NCBI GenBank assembly: GCA_018881555.1
Contig: JACAXG010000075.1
Span: 763,814-827,813, forward strand
Direction: 5' to 3'
Source: Amblyornis subalaris
Lineage: Eukaryota; Chordata; Aves; Passeriformes; Ptilonorhynchidae
DNA length: 64,000 nt
In this document: piece after piece, positions 38,035-49,228 of the stretch
Numbering within the stretch: position 1 is the stretch's first letter
Layout: each line of letters begins with the position of its first letter
Program-made: the position numbers and the translations under genes
The notes under the pieces: generated by a model
The model's input: the letters and a program-made list of their open reading frames with translations, nothing else
Database searches by the model: none
Told to the model about the DNA's origin: nothing

Positions 38035-38490
38035 CCCCGGCCGCCCCCTCTCCCCATCACCGCCAGGCGGCGCCACCCGCCCCGGCCCGGCCCGGCCCGG
38101 CCCCGCCCCCGGCGCGGCCCCGCCCCCGCCCGGCCCCGCCGCGGCCCGCGAGGCTCCGTGTGTCGCGCGCGCTCCCGGGGCCCCGCTCCCCGCGCCCGCC
38201 GCGCCCCCGGTGCCCGGGCCCCGCTCCCCCCGCGCCGGCCCGGCCCCGGTGCGGCCCGCTCGGGGCGGCGGGGGGAGCCNGGGCCGCCGGGGCCGCCTCT
38301 CACCTCGCTCGGGGCGGCGGGTCGGGCCCGCGCGCGCCCCGCCGTGCGCACGCGCCGGGGCCGGCGTGGCGCGGGCGCCCCCTGGCGGGTCCGGTGCGCG
38401 CCGCGGGGGCAGCCCCGCCCCTCGCNGGTGCCGAGGGCGCCGGGCCCGATCGGGGGTCCCTGGCGGGGACCGGGGGTTCGTGGGGGTCCC
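38035..38490. promoter_or_regulatory. TADA2A: CpG island, TADA2A promoter and possible ACACA promoter I
   Basis: Extremely GC- and CpG-rich, abruptly bounded by the minisatellite on the left. It lies upstream of the TADA2A start exon on the minus strand, so it is the TADA2A promoter. In mammals TADA2A and ACACA promoter I are head to head within a very short distance, so the island may also fire rightwards; that part is inference. No TATA box is seen. Confidence 0.75.
38304..38400 (-). other. TADA2A: Candidate non-coding first exon of TADA2A
   Basis: On the minus strand cgagcgag is followed by the strong donor gtgagagg at 38303 downwards. The donor end (38304) rests on this signal; the upper end is arbitrary because the transcription start cannot be read from sequence. 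Confidence 0.45.
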
Positions 38491-38616
38491 AGGGGTTTAA
38501 AATGAGTCCCGGCCGCCCCACGGGCGGCAGGGGCTGTGCCCGCCGGGTGTCCCGCGGGGATGAGCCCTTGACCCCTCAGACACCCCCGTGAGAGGCTCGC
38601 GCTCCTTCTCCTCGCA

Positions 38617-38789
38617 GTCACTGAGCCACCTCTCCCAGGGCTCCTGACAGGGATTCAGCCTTTGGGGTTCAGCCTTTCAGTTCCTGAGGTAGCAAAGGGA
38701 AATCTTGGATGCCATTTTCATGGGGAAAGGGCTCTCCAGTGCCGCTTCCAGCTGCCTCCCACTGCACTGTGGATGACCTTGTGAACCAG
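38617..38789 (+). other. ACACA: Candidate non-coding 5' exon of ACACA (promoter I region)
   Basis: A pyrimidine-rich acceptor (cttctcctcgcag) ends at 38616 and a strong donor (gaaccag|gtacgg) follows 38789. The position just right of the shared CpG island fits an upstream ACACA leader exon. No protein homology supports it. Confidence 0.22.
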
Positions 38790-38840
38790 GTACGGGAGGG
38801 CCTGGGTTTGTGGGGGATTAGAACAGGATTGATTGAGAGA

Positions 38841-39112
38841 GAATCCCGGAATGGTTTGGGTAGGAAGGAACTTTAAAGCTCATCCAGTTTCTCCCCCTGC
38901 CGTGGGCAGGGACACCTTCCACTATCCCAGGTTGCTCCAAGCCCCATCCAACCTGCCTTTGGACACTTCCAGGGATGAGGCAGCCACAGCTTCTCTACAA
39001 GGCTCTCACCACCCTCATATGGAAGAATTTCTTCCCAATATCCCATCTGAACCTGCCTTCTGGCAGTTTGCAGCCATTCCCCTGTGTCCACCTAAGCGCC
39101 TTGTTGGAACTA
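38841..39112 (-). mobile_element. CR1 LINE 3' fragment, about 270 bases
   Basis: One of the most complete copies in the window, from gaatcccggaatggtttggg through gggcagggacaccttccact to aagaatttcttcccaat and ttgcagccattcccc. Element points left. Confidence 0.95.
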
Positions 39113-42100
39113 TTTAACAGCAAGACTAAAAACACTGGCAATTATTTCCTTTTCCTTTTGCCCAGGCCTCAAGTGCATGTGAAAAATTATGGGAAAAGAA
39201 TAAGAATTTGGGAGAGGCAGAGTTTGGAATGTCAATGAAATATTTATTGCTTCTGCTAACAGGTTTTTCCTGCATCTGGGAATTAAGGCTCTGGGTGGTT
39301 AATGGAAGGAATCAGCATATGGGTGTCTTCTCAGCAGCTGGTTCCTGCTGTTCCCGGGAAAGGTGATGCCTCTGCAAGGTAAAAACGCTGTTCTGAGGCC
39401 TGCTGCTTTCCATGGATGATGATGGCTTTGGATCTTTNGGTGTTAAGGGTCTTGCTATTATGCCTCTGGCAAGGGGAGGAAAAAATATTCATGAGGAATA
39501 TTAAACAATTGTGGAGTCCTACAGGTTTTTCAGATCAGTATTTTAGTGGCACAACGTCTCCTGGCTGAACTGAGCTGAAGCCACAGGCCCCTGATGACTC
39601 CTGGAGGGAGCAGTGACAGGAAAAGTCTTTTTTCCAAAGTCTGTTCCAATGGTTTCCAGCTTAGCAGAGGCCTAAAGGTGCCACCACCCGATGGCTGCTC
39701 AATGGTGTGTGTGAAATGGGCTCCAAAGGGTCTCAGCTCAATTCCCAACCTCTCTCTGGGCACATTTGTCACTCCAGTTACACTCCAAGAAGATCTAAGT
39801 GGATAATTTGGAATGAATTATGTGCTCACACGCTGCTACTCAGAGGTTTTAACAAATGAGGTCATTTTCATTTGCTATTTGAAATTATTTGCTGATAATT
39901 TCTGCCAGTGAAATGCTCTCAAGTGGTTTGTTCTGTGTGTGATATCCAGAGGGCTCGGGGCTGGGCTCTCCAGTCCCACTCCAGGTGTTGGAGCTGGGTC
40001 ACAGGGAACTGGATAAACTGAAATTAAGTGACTTGATCCCAAGTCACAGCGAGAGGTGGGAGTAGAGTCCAACTGTTCAGCCTCAGCACTTCACTTAATG
40101 GGATGGGAAGCACAGGATTAAACAATTGCTTCCTGAAAAGGCACTGTAATAATTCAAGGATGCGTGATTTTTTTGAGGGGGAAGGGCTAGATTATCTCCC
40201 AGGCACTGGAGCTCTGGCACAGCGAGAAGTGTTGCCAAGCGAGGCTGGGCAAAGGCCACTTGGGGCTTTTTAGATTAGTGATAAAGCCTAAAACTGCTTA
40301 GGAAACGATGATAGGTGTGCTTCCCTGTGCTCTGCTGTGCTTCCCTGCCAGCCCAGTGCAGGCTGGGAGGGAGCCCAGGTGAACCACAACAGCTCTGGGG
40401 CAGCTGTGCCCAGCAAACCCAGAGGCCACACGTACAGAAATCAGTGGGAGCATTATCAGGCCTCTCCCTGATTTAATCACAAAGTCCNGGTGGGATTCCT
40501 CGAGGCTCTTGGGTGGATTTTTTTGGGAATCGTAATTTTCTGCCTCGGACACACGGTGGCGATGGAAATCACCTTTTCCTCCAGAGCTTCGGGCACGTTT
40601 GTGTCCCCGAGCATGGAANGATAAATATTTCTGTTCAATCCCAAATACCTGCTGACATTTCAAGTGGCTGAGACTCCAGAGAATCCAGAAAACTTTCTTA
40701 TAAGCATTGATATTATTTGAGTTAAGATGTTTATGTTTAAAACAAGAGCAAATGGAGCCTCGAGGGCTGGCATGTCAGTGTTTTATTTTGCATGCCTGTT
40801 TAGTTCAGTTATTCATAGTTCGGATAACCCATGATGAATTTGAGTATAAATATTTAATATTTACAATCTACCAGGTGGTGTAAAACAGATTCTCTTTGCA
40901 CTCTTCCGCAGGTTTTAAATTTCAATGTATTCGGGTGCTTTAGTTCAGTGATTTTTTTTAAAATTTTGAATTGAAAAGCCAAGAATAGAAATGAGAAGGG
41001 AAACCGAAAACCACTATAGTAAAGGTGTGAAGAGATGAGGTAGTTTGGGAGTCTCCAATAGCATGGCTGGTGTGAAGAACATTGGATGTACTCCGTGCCC
41101 AGGAGGGCTTCCTGATAAATTTGCCCTCATACACTTCACTTCTGTATCCTTTTTTTAAAGCTGTATTTCTATACTTGCTAATTTTTATGCAATTCGCTCA
41201 AGATAGAAATCCTTAGGAATCCAAAATTCAGCCTCAAAATTCGTTCAGCCTGTAAAAATGCAAAAATGTTGAAAAGAGAATTAGATCATAAATCATGTCA
41301 AACAAGTAAATGGTTATTTTTAATGTGGTTATTCTGTACCATTACTGGATGTTCACTATCCCAGGACACTGCTCACTTTCACTTTATCATTGGTTCTGCT
41401 GCTTCTCTTCCTGGGCTGGGAATGTTGAGACTTTGCAGTTTTCTGGGAGGGTTTAGGGCACTTCCTTGAAGCTGTGGGGACACTTGAGACCAGGAGCAGC
41501 ACATCTCGTGGCTTGTATTAGCCATGGCAGCTCACCTGGGCAGAGTGAGGTGTTTTGCCAGTGATTCTCCTTGAGAACAGGCAGCTTGAGCATTGTGAAG
41601 ATTCACATCCCATTTCTAAGGTTTAAAATCTTAGGTAACATTTTTTTTTTGGACAGCTAAACCATGATTTTGCTTTAAAAAGGGATCTGACCTATGTCTC
41701 TGTTCCTTGCCTGCCACGCTGGAAGTGTCACCGACCCCCTCACCTGGGATGATCTGTCCTGTGTTTGCTCTGNGGATGTCATCAGAGGCTGGGCAAGAGA
41801 GGTGGGACCCAAACTTGGCATCACAAAAGGTAAAAACATTTTCCCTGTATTTTTTGGAGTTTCTTTACTGAGGCTAAACTTCCTTTTTCTAGAGAAAATG
41901 AAGTGGCACGTGTTCACAATGCACATGCTTGTAACTCATGGAATGAGAGTAAATAACTGTGTCCAGTTTTGGAGTGTGATAGGAAAAGGATGTGCATTTA
42001 ACCACCCCTACTCCAAAGCAGAATGTGGTTCTGATTCAAAAATCCAAAAAATCTGTTGGAAAGTGTGTCTGAACTTTGTGAAAAATGTGTTCCTATTAAA

Positions 42101-42129
42101 ACACAGATTATTCCTGCCCAAACTTGTAT

Positions 42130-42272
42130 CCCAGAATCACTGAGGTTGGAAAAGACCTCCAAGATTGAGTCCAACTTGTGACTGATCCCACCTTGTCACC
42201 CAGCCCAGAGCACTGAGTGCCACATCCAGTGGTTCCCTGGACACCTCCAGGGACTGGGAGTCCACCACTATT
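42130..42272 (-). mobile_element. CR1 LINE 3' fragment
   Basis: Reads cccagaatcactgaggttgg then aaaagacctccaagat, typical of a CR1 subfamily with the gttggaaaagacctccaa motif. Confidence 0.88.
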
Positions 42273-42286
42273 ATTAGTTTAATTTC

Positions 42287-42715
42287 ATGGAATCGTGGAA
42301 TATCCTGAGTTGGAAGGGACATGCAAGGATCCATCTGTGCCTCTCCTGGCCCTGCACAGACACCCCAACAATCTCACCCTGTGCCTGAGAGCGTTGTCCA
42401 GATGCTCCTGGAGCTCTGGCAGCCTTGGGGCCGTGACCATTCCCTGGGGAGCCTGTTCANTGCCCACCACCCTCTGGGGAAAGAACCTTTTCCTGATATC
42501 CAGCCTGACCCTGCCCTGGCACAGCTCCAGCTGTTCCCTGGGTCATATCCCTGGTCCCAGAGAGCAGAGATTGGAGCTGCAGCCCCTGGTGAGGCCTGAC
42601 TTTGGTCTNCTCTNCTCCAGCTGAACATTCCAAGAGCCCTCAGCCTCTTCTCACATGGCTTCCCCTCCATACCCTTCCCCATCTTCGTAGCCCCTTCCAA
42701 ATCCATACTGGACTT
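42287..42715 (-). mobile_element. CR1 LINE 3' fragment, about 430 bases
   Basis: Longest CR1 piece here: ggaatcgtggaatatcctga, gagttggaagggacatgcaa, ctgagagcgttgtccagatg, ccaccctctggggaaagaac, then the ctccagctgaaca and ccctcagcctcttctcaca segment. A different subfamily copy abuts it on the left. Confidence 0.95.
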
Positions 42716-43854
42716 CTAAGTTTAGTGCATTTAACTTGCTCTTTTCCACGTGTTCATGCCTCTGTTTGCCCTTGCATGGAAGAGTTGCTGCAGGATTTCG
42801 CTGTATGGAGCAATCCCTCCCGCAGCAGTGTTCGGCCAGTGTTTGTGCCTGGATGGATGCGCTGAGCAGGGCAGACAGGCAGTGTGCAGGTGCAGGTTTT
42901 AGCACGCCTGGAGCTCTGGGAACACCAGCCAGGATGAACTCAGCACCTGTCGTAATCCCCTGGTTTTGTAAGTTCTGTATGTAGTTATTATCAGTGATTT
43001 GGGACCAACCCCTCAGCGAGCCAAGCACTCCCCCTCACTTCTGCAGGAGTTGAGATTTATCACTGGCGATGATTAACTAAGACCATCTCTTTTAGGTCCT
43101 TCATAAAATATTTAATCAGNGGAAGATCTTTTATGTAAAAGACATACCTATATCTACATATTTATGCCTACAGAGGTATAAATAGAAGTATCCATGTCCA
43201 GATTTAGTCCAGGAGAATATGATCTGTTCCCCCAATAATTTTATTAACTACAAAGCCCCAGATCGGATCTTCTGACTGGGTAATTCTTGCTTGCAGTGGG
43301 CACATATCCACACATCCCACCACGTGCTCCCAGGTCAGTGTAGTTTCCTGCAGAGTCTCACACCTTCTAACCACTGTCTTGGTGAAAATGAAATTATCTG
43401 TGGTTTTGCTGAGGCAGCTCTCTGTTCTGTCCCCACTCCTGTGCAGATCCTTGGGTGTTTTTACCCCTGGCACCACTGCCCCTCCAGCAGGATCAGCCTG
43501 CACAGGTGACCAGATCCAGCAGCATCAGGATTTAAATTTGTGTTACTCATTCTATTTAAATTTCAGCAACCCTGTAATGCTGCAGAGTCTAAAGAAAACA
43601 CAAAACATGAAAAAAAGGAGGAGGGGTGGTTCTTTAAACCATTGTCTGTCTACAGAACAAGCAGCTAAAGGTCAAAGCCAAGTAGGAAAGGCGCTGGCAC
43701 TGCCAGTCCCCCTTTGCCCTGTCCTCACCACCTGTTATCAGCTCTGTCCTGTGCCAAGGTGGGGACAGGGCAGTGTCCCCGAGCCACGTGGTGCCCTTGT
43801 GCACAGGGACCTGGGGTGGGGTCAGGGGAAGGGACCACAGTGGGGCACCCGGTC

Positions 43855-44175
43855 GCACCTCCCTGCTCAAGGACGGTCATCCCAGAGCACGTGGCACAGG
43901 ATTGTGTCCAGATGGTTCTGGAATATCTCCAGTGAGGGAGACCCCACCCTGTGCCTGGCCTCTGTTCCAGTGCACGGTCACCCATACGGGAAAGAAGTTC
44001 TTCCTCAGTTCAGGTGGAACTTTGTACGCATCAGTTCCTGCCTGTTTTCTCTTGTCCTGTTGCTGGGCACCACCGAGCAGAGCCTGGTCCATCTTCTCGG
44101 CACCCCCACTTTAGAACTGAAGGACATGGACGAGGTCCCCTCGGTCACCTCCTCTCGAGGCTGAGCAGGCCCGCC
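43855..44175 (-). mobile_element. CR1 LINE fragment abutting ACACA promoter II
   Basis: Contains gtcatcccagagcacgtgg, acgggaaagaagttcttcct, gtacgcatcagttcctgcct, ttgtcctgttgctgggcacc and ggtcacctcctctcgaggct, a CR1 internal-to-3' stretch in reverse complement. It ends about 60 bases from the start of the CpG island. Confidence 0.85.
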
Positions 44176-44463
44176 TCCCTCGGCCTTCGCTCATCAGAGC
44201 GACTCTGCAGGCCGCGGATAACGATCCCTGTTGGGGCGGGGCGCGGGGGTCGCCGGGTCGCGGGGTCGCGGGGTCGCGGGTTCGAGGGCTGAGGGGCGCG
44301 GGGGGGGCGTGGCAGCGCCTGCCGCTCAGGCCACGGGCATCGCCCCATCGGCCGCGCCCCCTGCGCGCCGCCCCATTGGTCACGCCCCCCCGCCGCGTTC
44401 TGCGCCGCGGCCAATGGGAGCGGCGCGGGGCGGGGCCCCGGCGCGGGGCGGGGTCGGCGGGCC

Positions 44464-44479
44464 TGACCCGAGGTAACCC
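44464..44479 (-). promoter_or_regulatory. ACACA: DR4 thyroid hormone receptor/LXR response element
   Basis: Minus strand GGGTTA-cctc-GGGTCA, two AGGTCA-like half sites as a direct repeat with a 4-base spacer. This architecture binds TR/RXR and LXR/RXR, and it lies four bases from the SRE. Confidence 0.8.
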
Positions 44480-44482
44480 CGA

Positions 44483-44491
44483 TCACACCAC
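44483..44491 (+). promoter_or_regulatory. ACACA: Sterol regulatory element TCACACCAC
   Basis: Perfect match to the SREBP consensus TCACNCCAC, in the promoter of a known SREBP-1 target and directly next to the DR4 element. Confidence 0.78.
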
Positions 44492-44559
44492 CGGGGGGCG
44501 GCGCGGGGGCGGAGCCCGCGGCGGGGGCGGGCCGGGGCCCGGGGGCGGGGCCGCGCGGG

Positions 44560-44609
44560 GAGCGCCAGGCCGGGGGCCCGCGGCGCCTCCGCTGCACCGG
44601 CACCGTGAG
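44560..44609 (+). other. ACACA: Candidate non-coding first exon from ACACA promoter II
   Basis: The sequence ggcaccgtgag followed by gtgagggc gives a strong donor after 44609; an alternative donor lies after 44604. The left end is estimated from the distance to the SRE. It would splice to the 47-base exon at 49229 or directly to 49971. Confidence 0.5.
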
Positions 44610-44820
44610 GTGAGGGCGGGGCCGCGCCGTGGGGCGCGCCGGGAGCGCGCGGGGGGGGCGCCGGGGGCGCGGGGCACCGGCGGGCGGCGGCGCGCGGAGC
44701 TCGGGGCTGGGCGGGGCCGGGCGCGCCGGCCGTGCCGCGGGAGATGGCCGGGCCATGCCGTGCCGGGCGGGCGGGACCTGGCCGGGCGCCGCGCCGGCGG
44801 GAGGTGGCCGGGCCGGGCCG

Positions 44821-44981
44821 NNNNNNNNNNNNNNNNNNNNNNNNNNNNNNNNNNNNNNNNNNNNNNNNNNNNNNNNNNNNNNNNNNNNNNNNNNNNNNNN
44901 NNNNNNNNNNNNNNNNNNNNNNNNNNNNNNNNNNNNNNNNNNNNNNNNNNNNNNNNNNNNNNNNNNNNNNNNNNNNNNNNN
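44821..44981. other. Assembly gap (161 Ns)
   Basis: Run of N inside the GC-rich island. Reading frames across it are meaningless. Confidence 1.
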
Positions 44982-45368
44982 CCGGAGGAGCCGCCGCCCG
45001 GTGCCGTCCTGGTCCCACGCGCTCCCTCCGGGCCAGCGCGGGCGGTGCCGCCCCCGGTGCCGCCGGTCCCGTCGCTCGCGTGGCCTCCCCGGTGTCCCCG
45101 GTGGAACAACACGTGGGCGGCAGCGAGTCCGGCACTGAGCACCGGGGGCGTCCCTCCTCCATCTCATCCTTCGCACATCCCTGGGATGATTGCAGGATCC
45201 TGGGGAAGGGTTTGGGTCTGGTTCTGCGGAGAGGCCGAGAGCAGCCTTGGGATGCTCAAAACCAGTGAAGTTTTAAAAGAAAATTTGCAGAGCAAACCAA
45301 ATTGNTCTCGCCTCTCCTTCCATGGCATCTCTTAAATCTTCTTGGAAAAGTTTATAGTGAAAACTACC

Positions 45369-45391
45369 ATGTCAGAAGAATTATCCAAAGT
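45369..45391 (+). CDS. ACACA: Candidate alternative start exon of ACACA
   Basis: accATG in good Kozak context opens a frame of MSEELSK plus two bases, ended by the strong donor gtgagt. Its phase fits the 47-base exon exactly and would give MSEELSKVSFWKWITAQ. The frame upstream is open for 12 codons back to a TAA. Mammalian long isoforms start with a different peptide before SFWKW, so this is speculative. Confidence 0.3.
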
Positions 45392-45544
45392 GTGAGTGGA
45401 GTCTGTTCTATTTTAGCAGACAGGAAATATTCAGCAAACTGTGTAAGTGATGCCAAATTCTCTCAAAGACAGTGGGATTTAGACAGTCTTGAGTGTTTTA
45501 GCAAACTGGGATAGCTGTAAATACAGGCTCATGTTTTTGTCTCT

Positions 45545-45722
45545 GTAGAGGCTTAGGCTGGATATCAGGAAAAGGTTCTTCTCCCAGAGGGTGGTGGGCA
45601 CTGAACAGCTCCCCAGGGAATGGTCATGGCCCCAAGGCTGCCAGAACTGCAGGAGTGTTTGGACAATGCTCTCAGGCACAAAGTGGGATTATTGGGGTGT
45701 CTGGGCAGGGCTGGGAGTTAGA
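45545..45722 (+). mobile_element. CR1 LINE fragment
   Basis: Sense-oriented: ggctggatatcaggaaaagg, cagagggtggtgggcactga, acagctccccagggaatggt. Lacks the terminal 3' motif, and a second copy begins directly after it. Confidence 0.92.
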
Positions 45723-45723
45723 C

Positions 45724-45953
45724 TTGATTAGAGATTAGGAAAAAGTCCTTCCCTGTGAGTGTGGTGGGGCCCTGGCACGGGTTACCCAAAGAATCTGTGG
45801 CTGCCCCATCCCTGGAAGTGTCCAAGGCCANGTTGGATGGGGCTTGGAGNGACCTGGGATAGNGGAAGGTGTCCCTGCCCATGGCAGGAGTGGCACTGGA
45901 TGGACTTTGAGGTCCCTTCCAACCCAAACCATTCTGGAATTCCATGATCCTTG
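45724..45953 (+). mobile_element. CR1 LINE 3' end
   Basis: Sense-oriented: atccctggaagtgtccaagg, ggtgtccctgcccatggcag, ccttccaacccaaaccattc, ending tggaattccatgatcc, the CR1 3' end. Confidence 0.95.
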
Positions 45954-47334
45954 CGGGTCCTTTCCAGCTTGGGCTGTTCTCGCAGGGTGTTTGGTTTGTG
46001 CCGAGGCCGTTTTGGGCTGGCAGTGAAGCAGTGCCCAATGATTAACCAGGAGGCAGGCTCAGGTGGAGCCGGCACTGAGCTGGGCTCAGCGCTTGCGTGG
46101 GGAGCGTTAAAACACCGCGGCGTTCAGAGCTGGGGACCTTCTGGTGCAGGAGTCATCACTTCACCCTCTCCTGACCTGGAACCCCCACCCCAGCCCTGGT
46201 ATAGGTAAGCACACTGCTGATTTTTTTGTGTTCAGGAGAAGCGACTTGTTACATGCGTTCTATGTATTTTAAATTTGTTTTTACCCTCTTTGCTCCGTTG
46301 TTTTCTGTGTTCGTTCAGGTAGGGCTGTGAGAGCACAAATCCGTTTCGTCACTTTAAAGTGCTTCGTGTTGATAAGCAATGCCGCAGCTCCCTNGGCTTT
46401 AATCAGAAGACAGTTAAATACAACTAGTTTTAGTAATTTCCTCTTCATATAACTTATCAATATTGTAGAAGTATTACTCTGATTCTTTGAAAGAGCCTAC
46501 AACTCATTTTCACTGAAATACTGATGTTATTTTCGGTGGTGGATTTGTCTTCTGAATGAGATGGTTTAGAGAAAAATAAGAAACTTTAATTTCCAACTGT
46601 CATTGTCCAAGTTTCGTGCCTGGGCGTATTTTACAATAGTAAAAGTGATCTTAAAGCAAAACTGTTACAAAACTTCTCAAGTCTGGTATTCTTACAAGTG
46701 CATTTCACTGTCAAGCCAAAAATGTGACTAATGGTAGTAGCAGAGCTGTGGAGGAGTGAAGTGGGTTTGTTTCACCTCAGGCAAAACCAGACACGGCACT
46801 TTTAAAGTTTGGATTGCAGAGTTTTCGTTCCTTGTAGCCTGGACACGATTTTGGTGTTAAATGCCTGGATACCTGCAGAGCTGGGAGCTGTAGAAGCGCT
46901 ATCTTTGGAGCTCTGTGAGCTGATTTCCTGGGAGAAGGGAGCACGGTGAGGCTCAGTTTGGGTAGATCCAGCTGTGACANTGTATTTCTGTACCTGGACG
47001 GGCTCAGTGGTGTTACCTGTCCTTGCATCTTCACAGGATCGAGCTCTCAACCTTCATCCTTCCCTGAATTACAGGGTTTTCTCAGTCTCTGCAGAAGTTA
47101 CCTGTTTGACAGGCTGTTGGCATCTGCACAAGTGAGTGTAGGGGCTGTGCATAGCTGAGGATTGGGGTGGTTTTGGGTTTTGGGGTCTAGTTCAACATTA
47201 TTAAGGCAAACAGTACATGTACAGTTTGTGGCACATGAATTTATCTTGATACTCAGCTGAATTCAAAGTTCTTGTGTAAAAATGGAACTGTGGCAGTTGC
47301 ATTTCAGAGAAGCAATACAGTATGCAGAGGTGCA

Positions 47335-47585
47335 TGAATATAATACACCCCTATATTTGTATATATATAATATACTCCTTTAGCTGTATATCGCATATCC
47401 CTATATTTGTATATATATAAAATATCTCTGTATTTGTATATATAAAATGTACTGCTTTATTTATGTAAATGATATAACTATATTTTGTATATATAATATA
47501 CATTTATATTTATATATAATTCACCTCTACGTTTGTATATAAAATCTACCTTTATATTTGTACATATACAATATACCAATGTACA
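47335..47585. repeat. AT-rich minisatellite, tatatttgtatatataa units
   Basis: About 250 bases of imperfect units (cctatatttgtatatataat with atac links), many self-complementary. Intron of ACACA. Confidence 0.88.
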
Positions 47586-49228
47586 GTGCACAGCCTTGTG
47601 CATTCCATTCACAGCACTGAAATCCAGAGGCTTCAGTGAGGAGATCTCTGAGAAAGTCCCNGTGTAATTTAGCCCCAGACAATGCTGAAATTAATTTCAA
47701 TATGAACACGGACTCTCGACCTGCTGGGAGCAAGCCGAGCTTATCACGCCAGCACAACACTGATTGCGCAACCCCAGCGGAACTCCTGGCTTTGGGACTG
47801 GGCTCCCAGGGCTTGGAAGTGCCTTGGGAAATGGACCTGAGTGGGGTTTCGTGGATAACAACTGATTTATTGGGAGCCGAGTTGGACAAACAAGGTGTTG
47901 GAGTGAAGTTTGAGTGTGGCAGTGGGGATCAGGAGCCATGGCTGTGGGTGAATGGTGTCTCGTGGAATATTTGAATGAAATGCTTCGCTCTTCCTGTTCC
48001 TCTGCTTCCAAAACAAAAAGCCTTGAAACCTGCTTATTAATATATTAGTTACTGAAATTAGAAAAGGTTTTTCTTCAACGAAGTAGAGTTGAAGTTAGTT
48101 TGGCTGCATCCCAGCCTCTTCGGTGCCGGTGATTGTGCCAACAGTAAATCTGTCTGGGTGAAAATCTTCAGGAGTGATCTGCTGCCAGGATAAATATACA
48201 CGTAAATACTGTCTGCATCTTTATATGCACAAACAAAATTTGATGCAAGGTTTGTGCTATCTGAGCACCTCAGTTAAAGAAATCTCCCTGCATGGTTTAG
48301 TTTGCACATCACAGGTGGAATAGGGAGACTTTCTGGTCATGCTTCCCCTTCTTCTCATCTCTACCCTCAAAAAAGGGTTTTTTTAATGTCCATGTTGGAC
48401 AGATATTTGTGGCTTTTCAGTTATAAAATAGTTAATGATGTCTCTGTCAAATGAAGTGCCCGTGGCCCCAGGGCAACTGGAGTTTGTGGGAGGAGTGATG
48501 TCAACACAGGATTTGATCTAAATAATTCAGTCAAGTACATTCATGGCAAAAGTGCATGAGCCAGTTGGATGAGTTTTTAATTCTCAGTTAGTGATGGAAA
48601 GCAGGAGCGTGGTGTTTAGGGATTGCTCTGGCTATAAATGCTTGTCTGGGCCCTCATTAAGGGCACCATCATGTCCCATTTGTGTGACACCACGGGCCAA
48701 GGTTTTGTGCCGCTCGAAAGCCGTCGTGTTCCTATCGAGCCAATTGTGCTGCACCCCATGGCTGTAATTAGCGGGACTGATGAGGTTTTCCCACCAGTTT
48801 AGGATGTCAGTGTGGTGTGAGAGGGTATCAAACAGTCCATTCTGCATAGGGAAGACCCTCTTGGTAGGTTGGGACCCTGGGATTAATGTCCCCTTGTCTC
48901 CTCCTTGTCTTTATTGCTCTACCGTGATATGAGTAGACAGTGCTGGCACAACTCATTGTTCCTTTCAGAAACAAAATTACCTGGCAGGTGGGATGGTCTG
49001 GTGTCACTCAGAAGATTCCAGAAGGATGGATTAGCAGGAGGTGCCATGGCTGGACTTGGGCGTTGCAGGTTTGGCTCCTGGGTTAATCTGTACCTGGAGC
49101 AAGCAAGCCAGTCCGTGGTGTACCTGTGATTTTTTCAGGACAGTTTTGATGGTATAAACAGGAAAACACATGTAGAATATGCTTCATTATAATCCTAATG
49201 TTTACTTCCTAATTCTTTTCTTTTCCAG

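Larger units (their letters stand above)
38490..44215. other. Sequence between TADA2A promoter and ACACA promoter II
   Basis: Contains several CR1 fragments (listed) and unique sequence. I searched for an exon resembling the mammalian promoter I N-terminus (MWWSTLMSILRA) and did not find one. Confidence 0.7.
44220..45150 (+). promoter_or_regulatory. ACACA: CpG island, ACACA promoter II
   Basis: CpG-dense island with many GC boxes (ggggcgggg), an inverted CCAAT (attgg, 44375-44379), a direct CCAAT (44411-44415), a DR4 element (44464-44479) and a sterol regulatory element (44483-44491). The chicken ACACA promoter 2 is known to use a DR4 thyroid/LXR element next to an SRE just upstream of its start, so this matches. 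A start about 70-100 bases downstream would place it near 44560-44580. It is TATA-less as far as can be seen. A gap of Ns removes 161 bases of the island. Confidence 0.85.
45392..49228 (+). other. ACACA: ACACA 5' intronic stretch
   Basis: Intron sequence between promoter II and the 47-base exon. It has two adjacent plus-strand CR1 copies and an AT-rich tandem repeat (listed), otherwise unique DNA. Confidence 0.8.

Noticed and set aside
37743..38621. 292-codon minus-strand frame across the TADA2A promoter
   Set aside because: Half is the minisatellite (repeated GDMGNGDWD-type peptides) and half CpG island; TADA2A evidence explains the region.
44145..45176. 343-codon minus-strand frame and similar plus-strand frames across the promoter II island
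   Set aside because: They read through the 161-base N gap and very GC-rich DNA where stop codons are rare; translations are Arg/Pro/Gly/Ala only.
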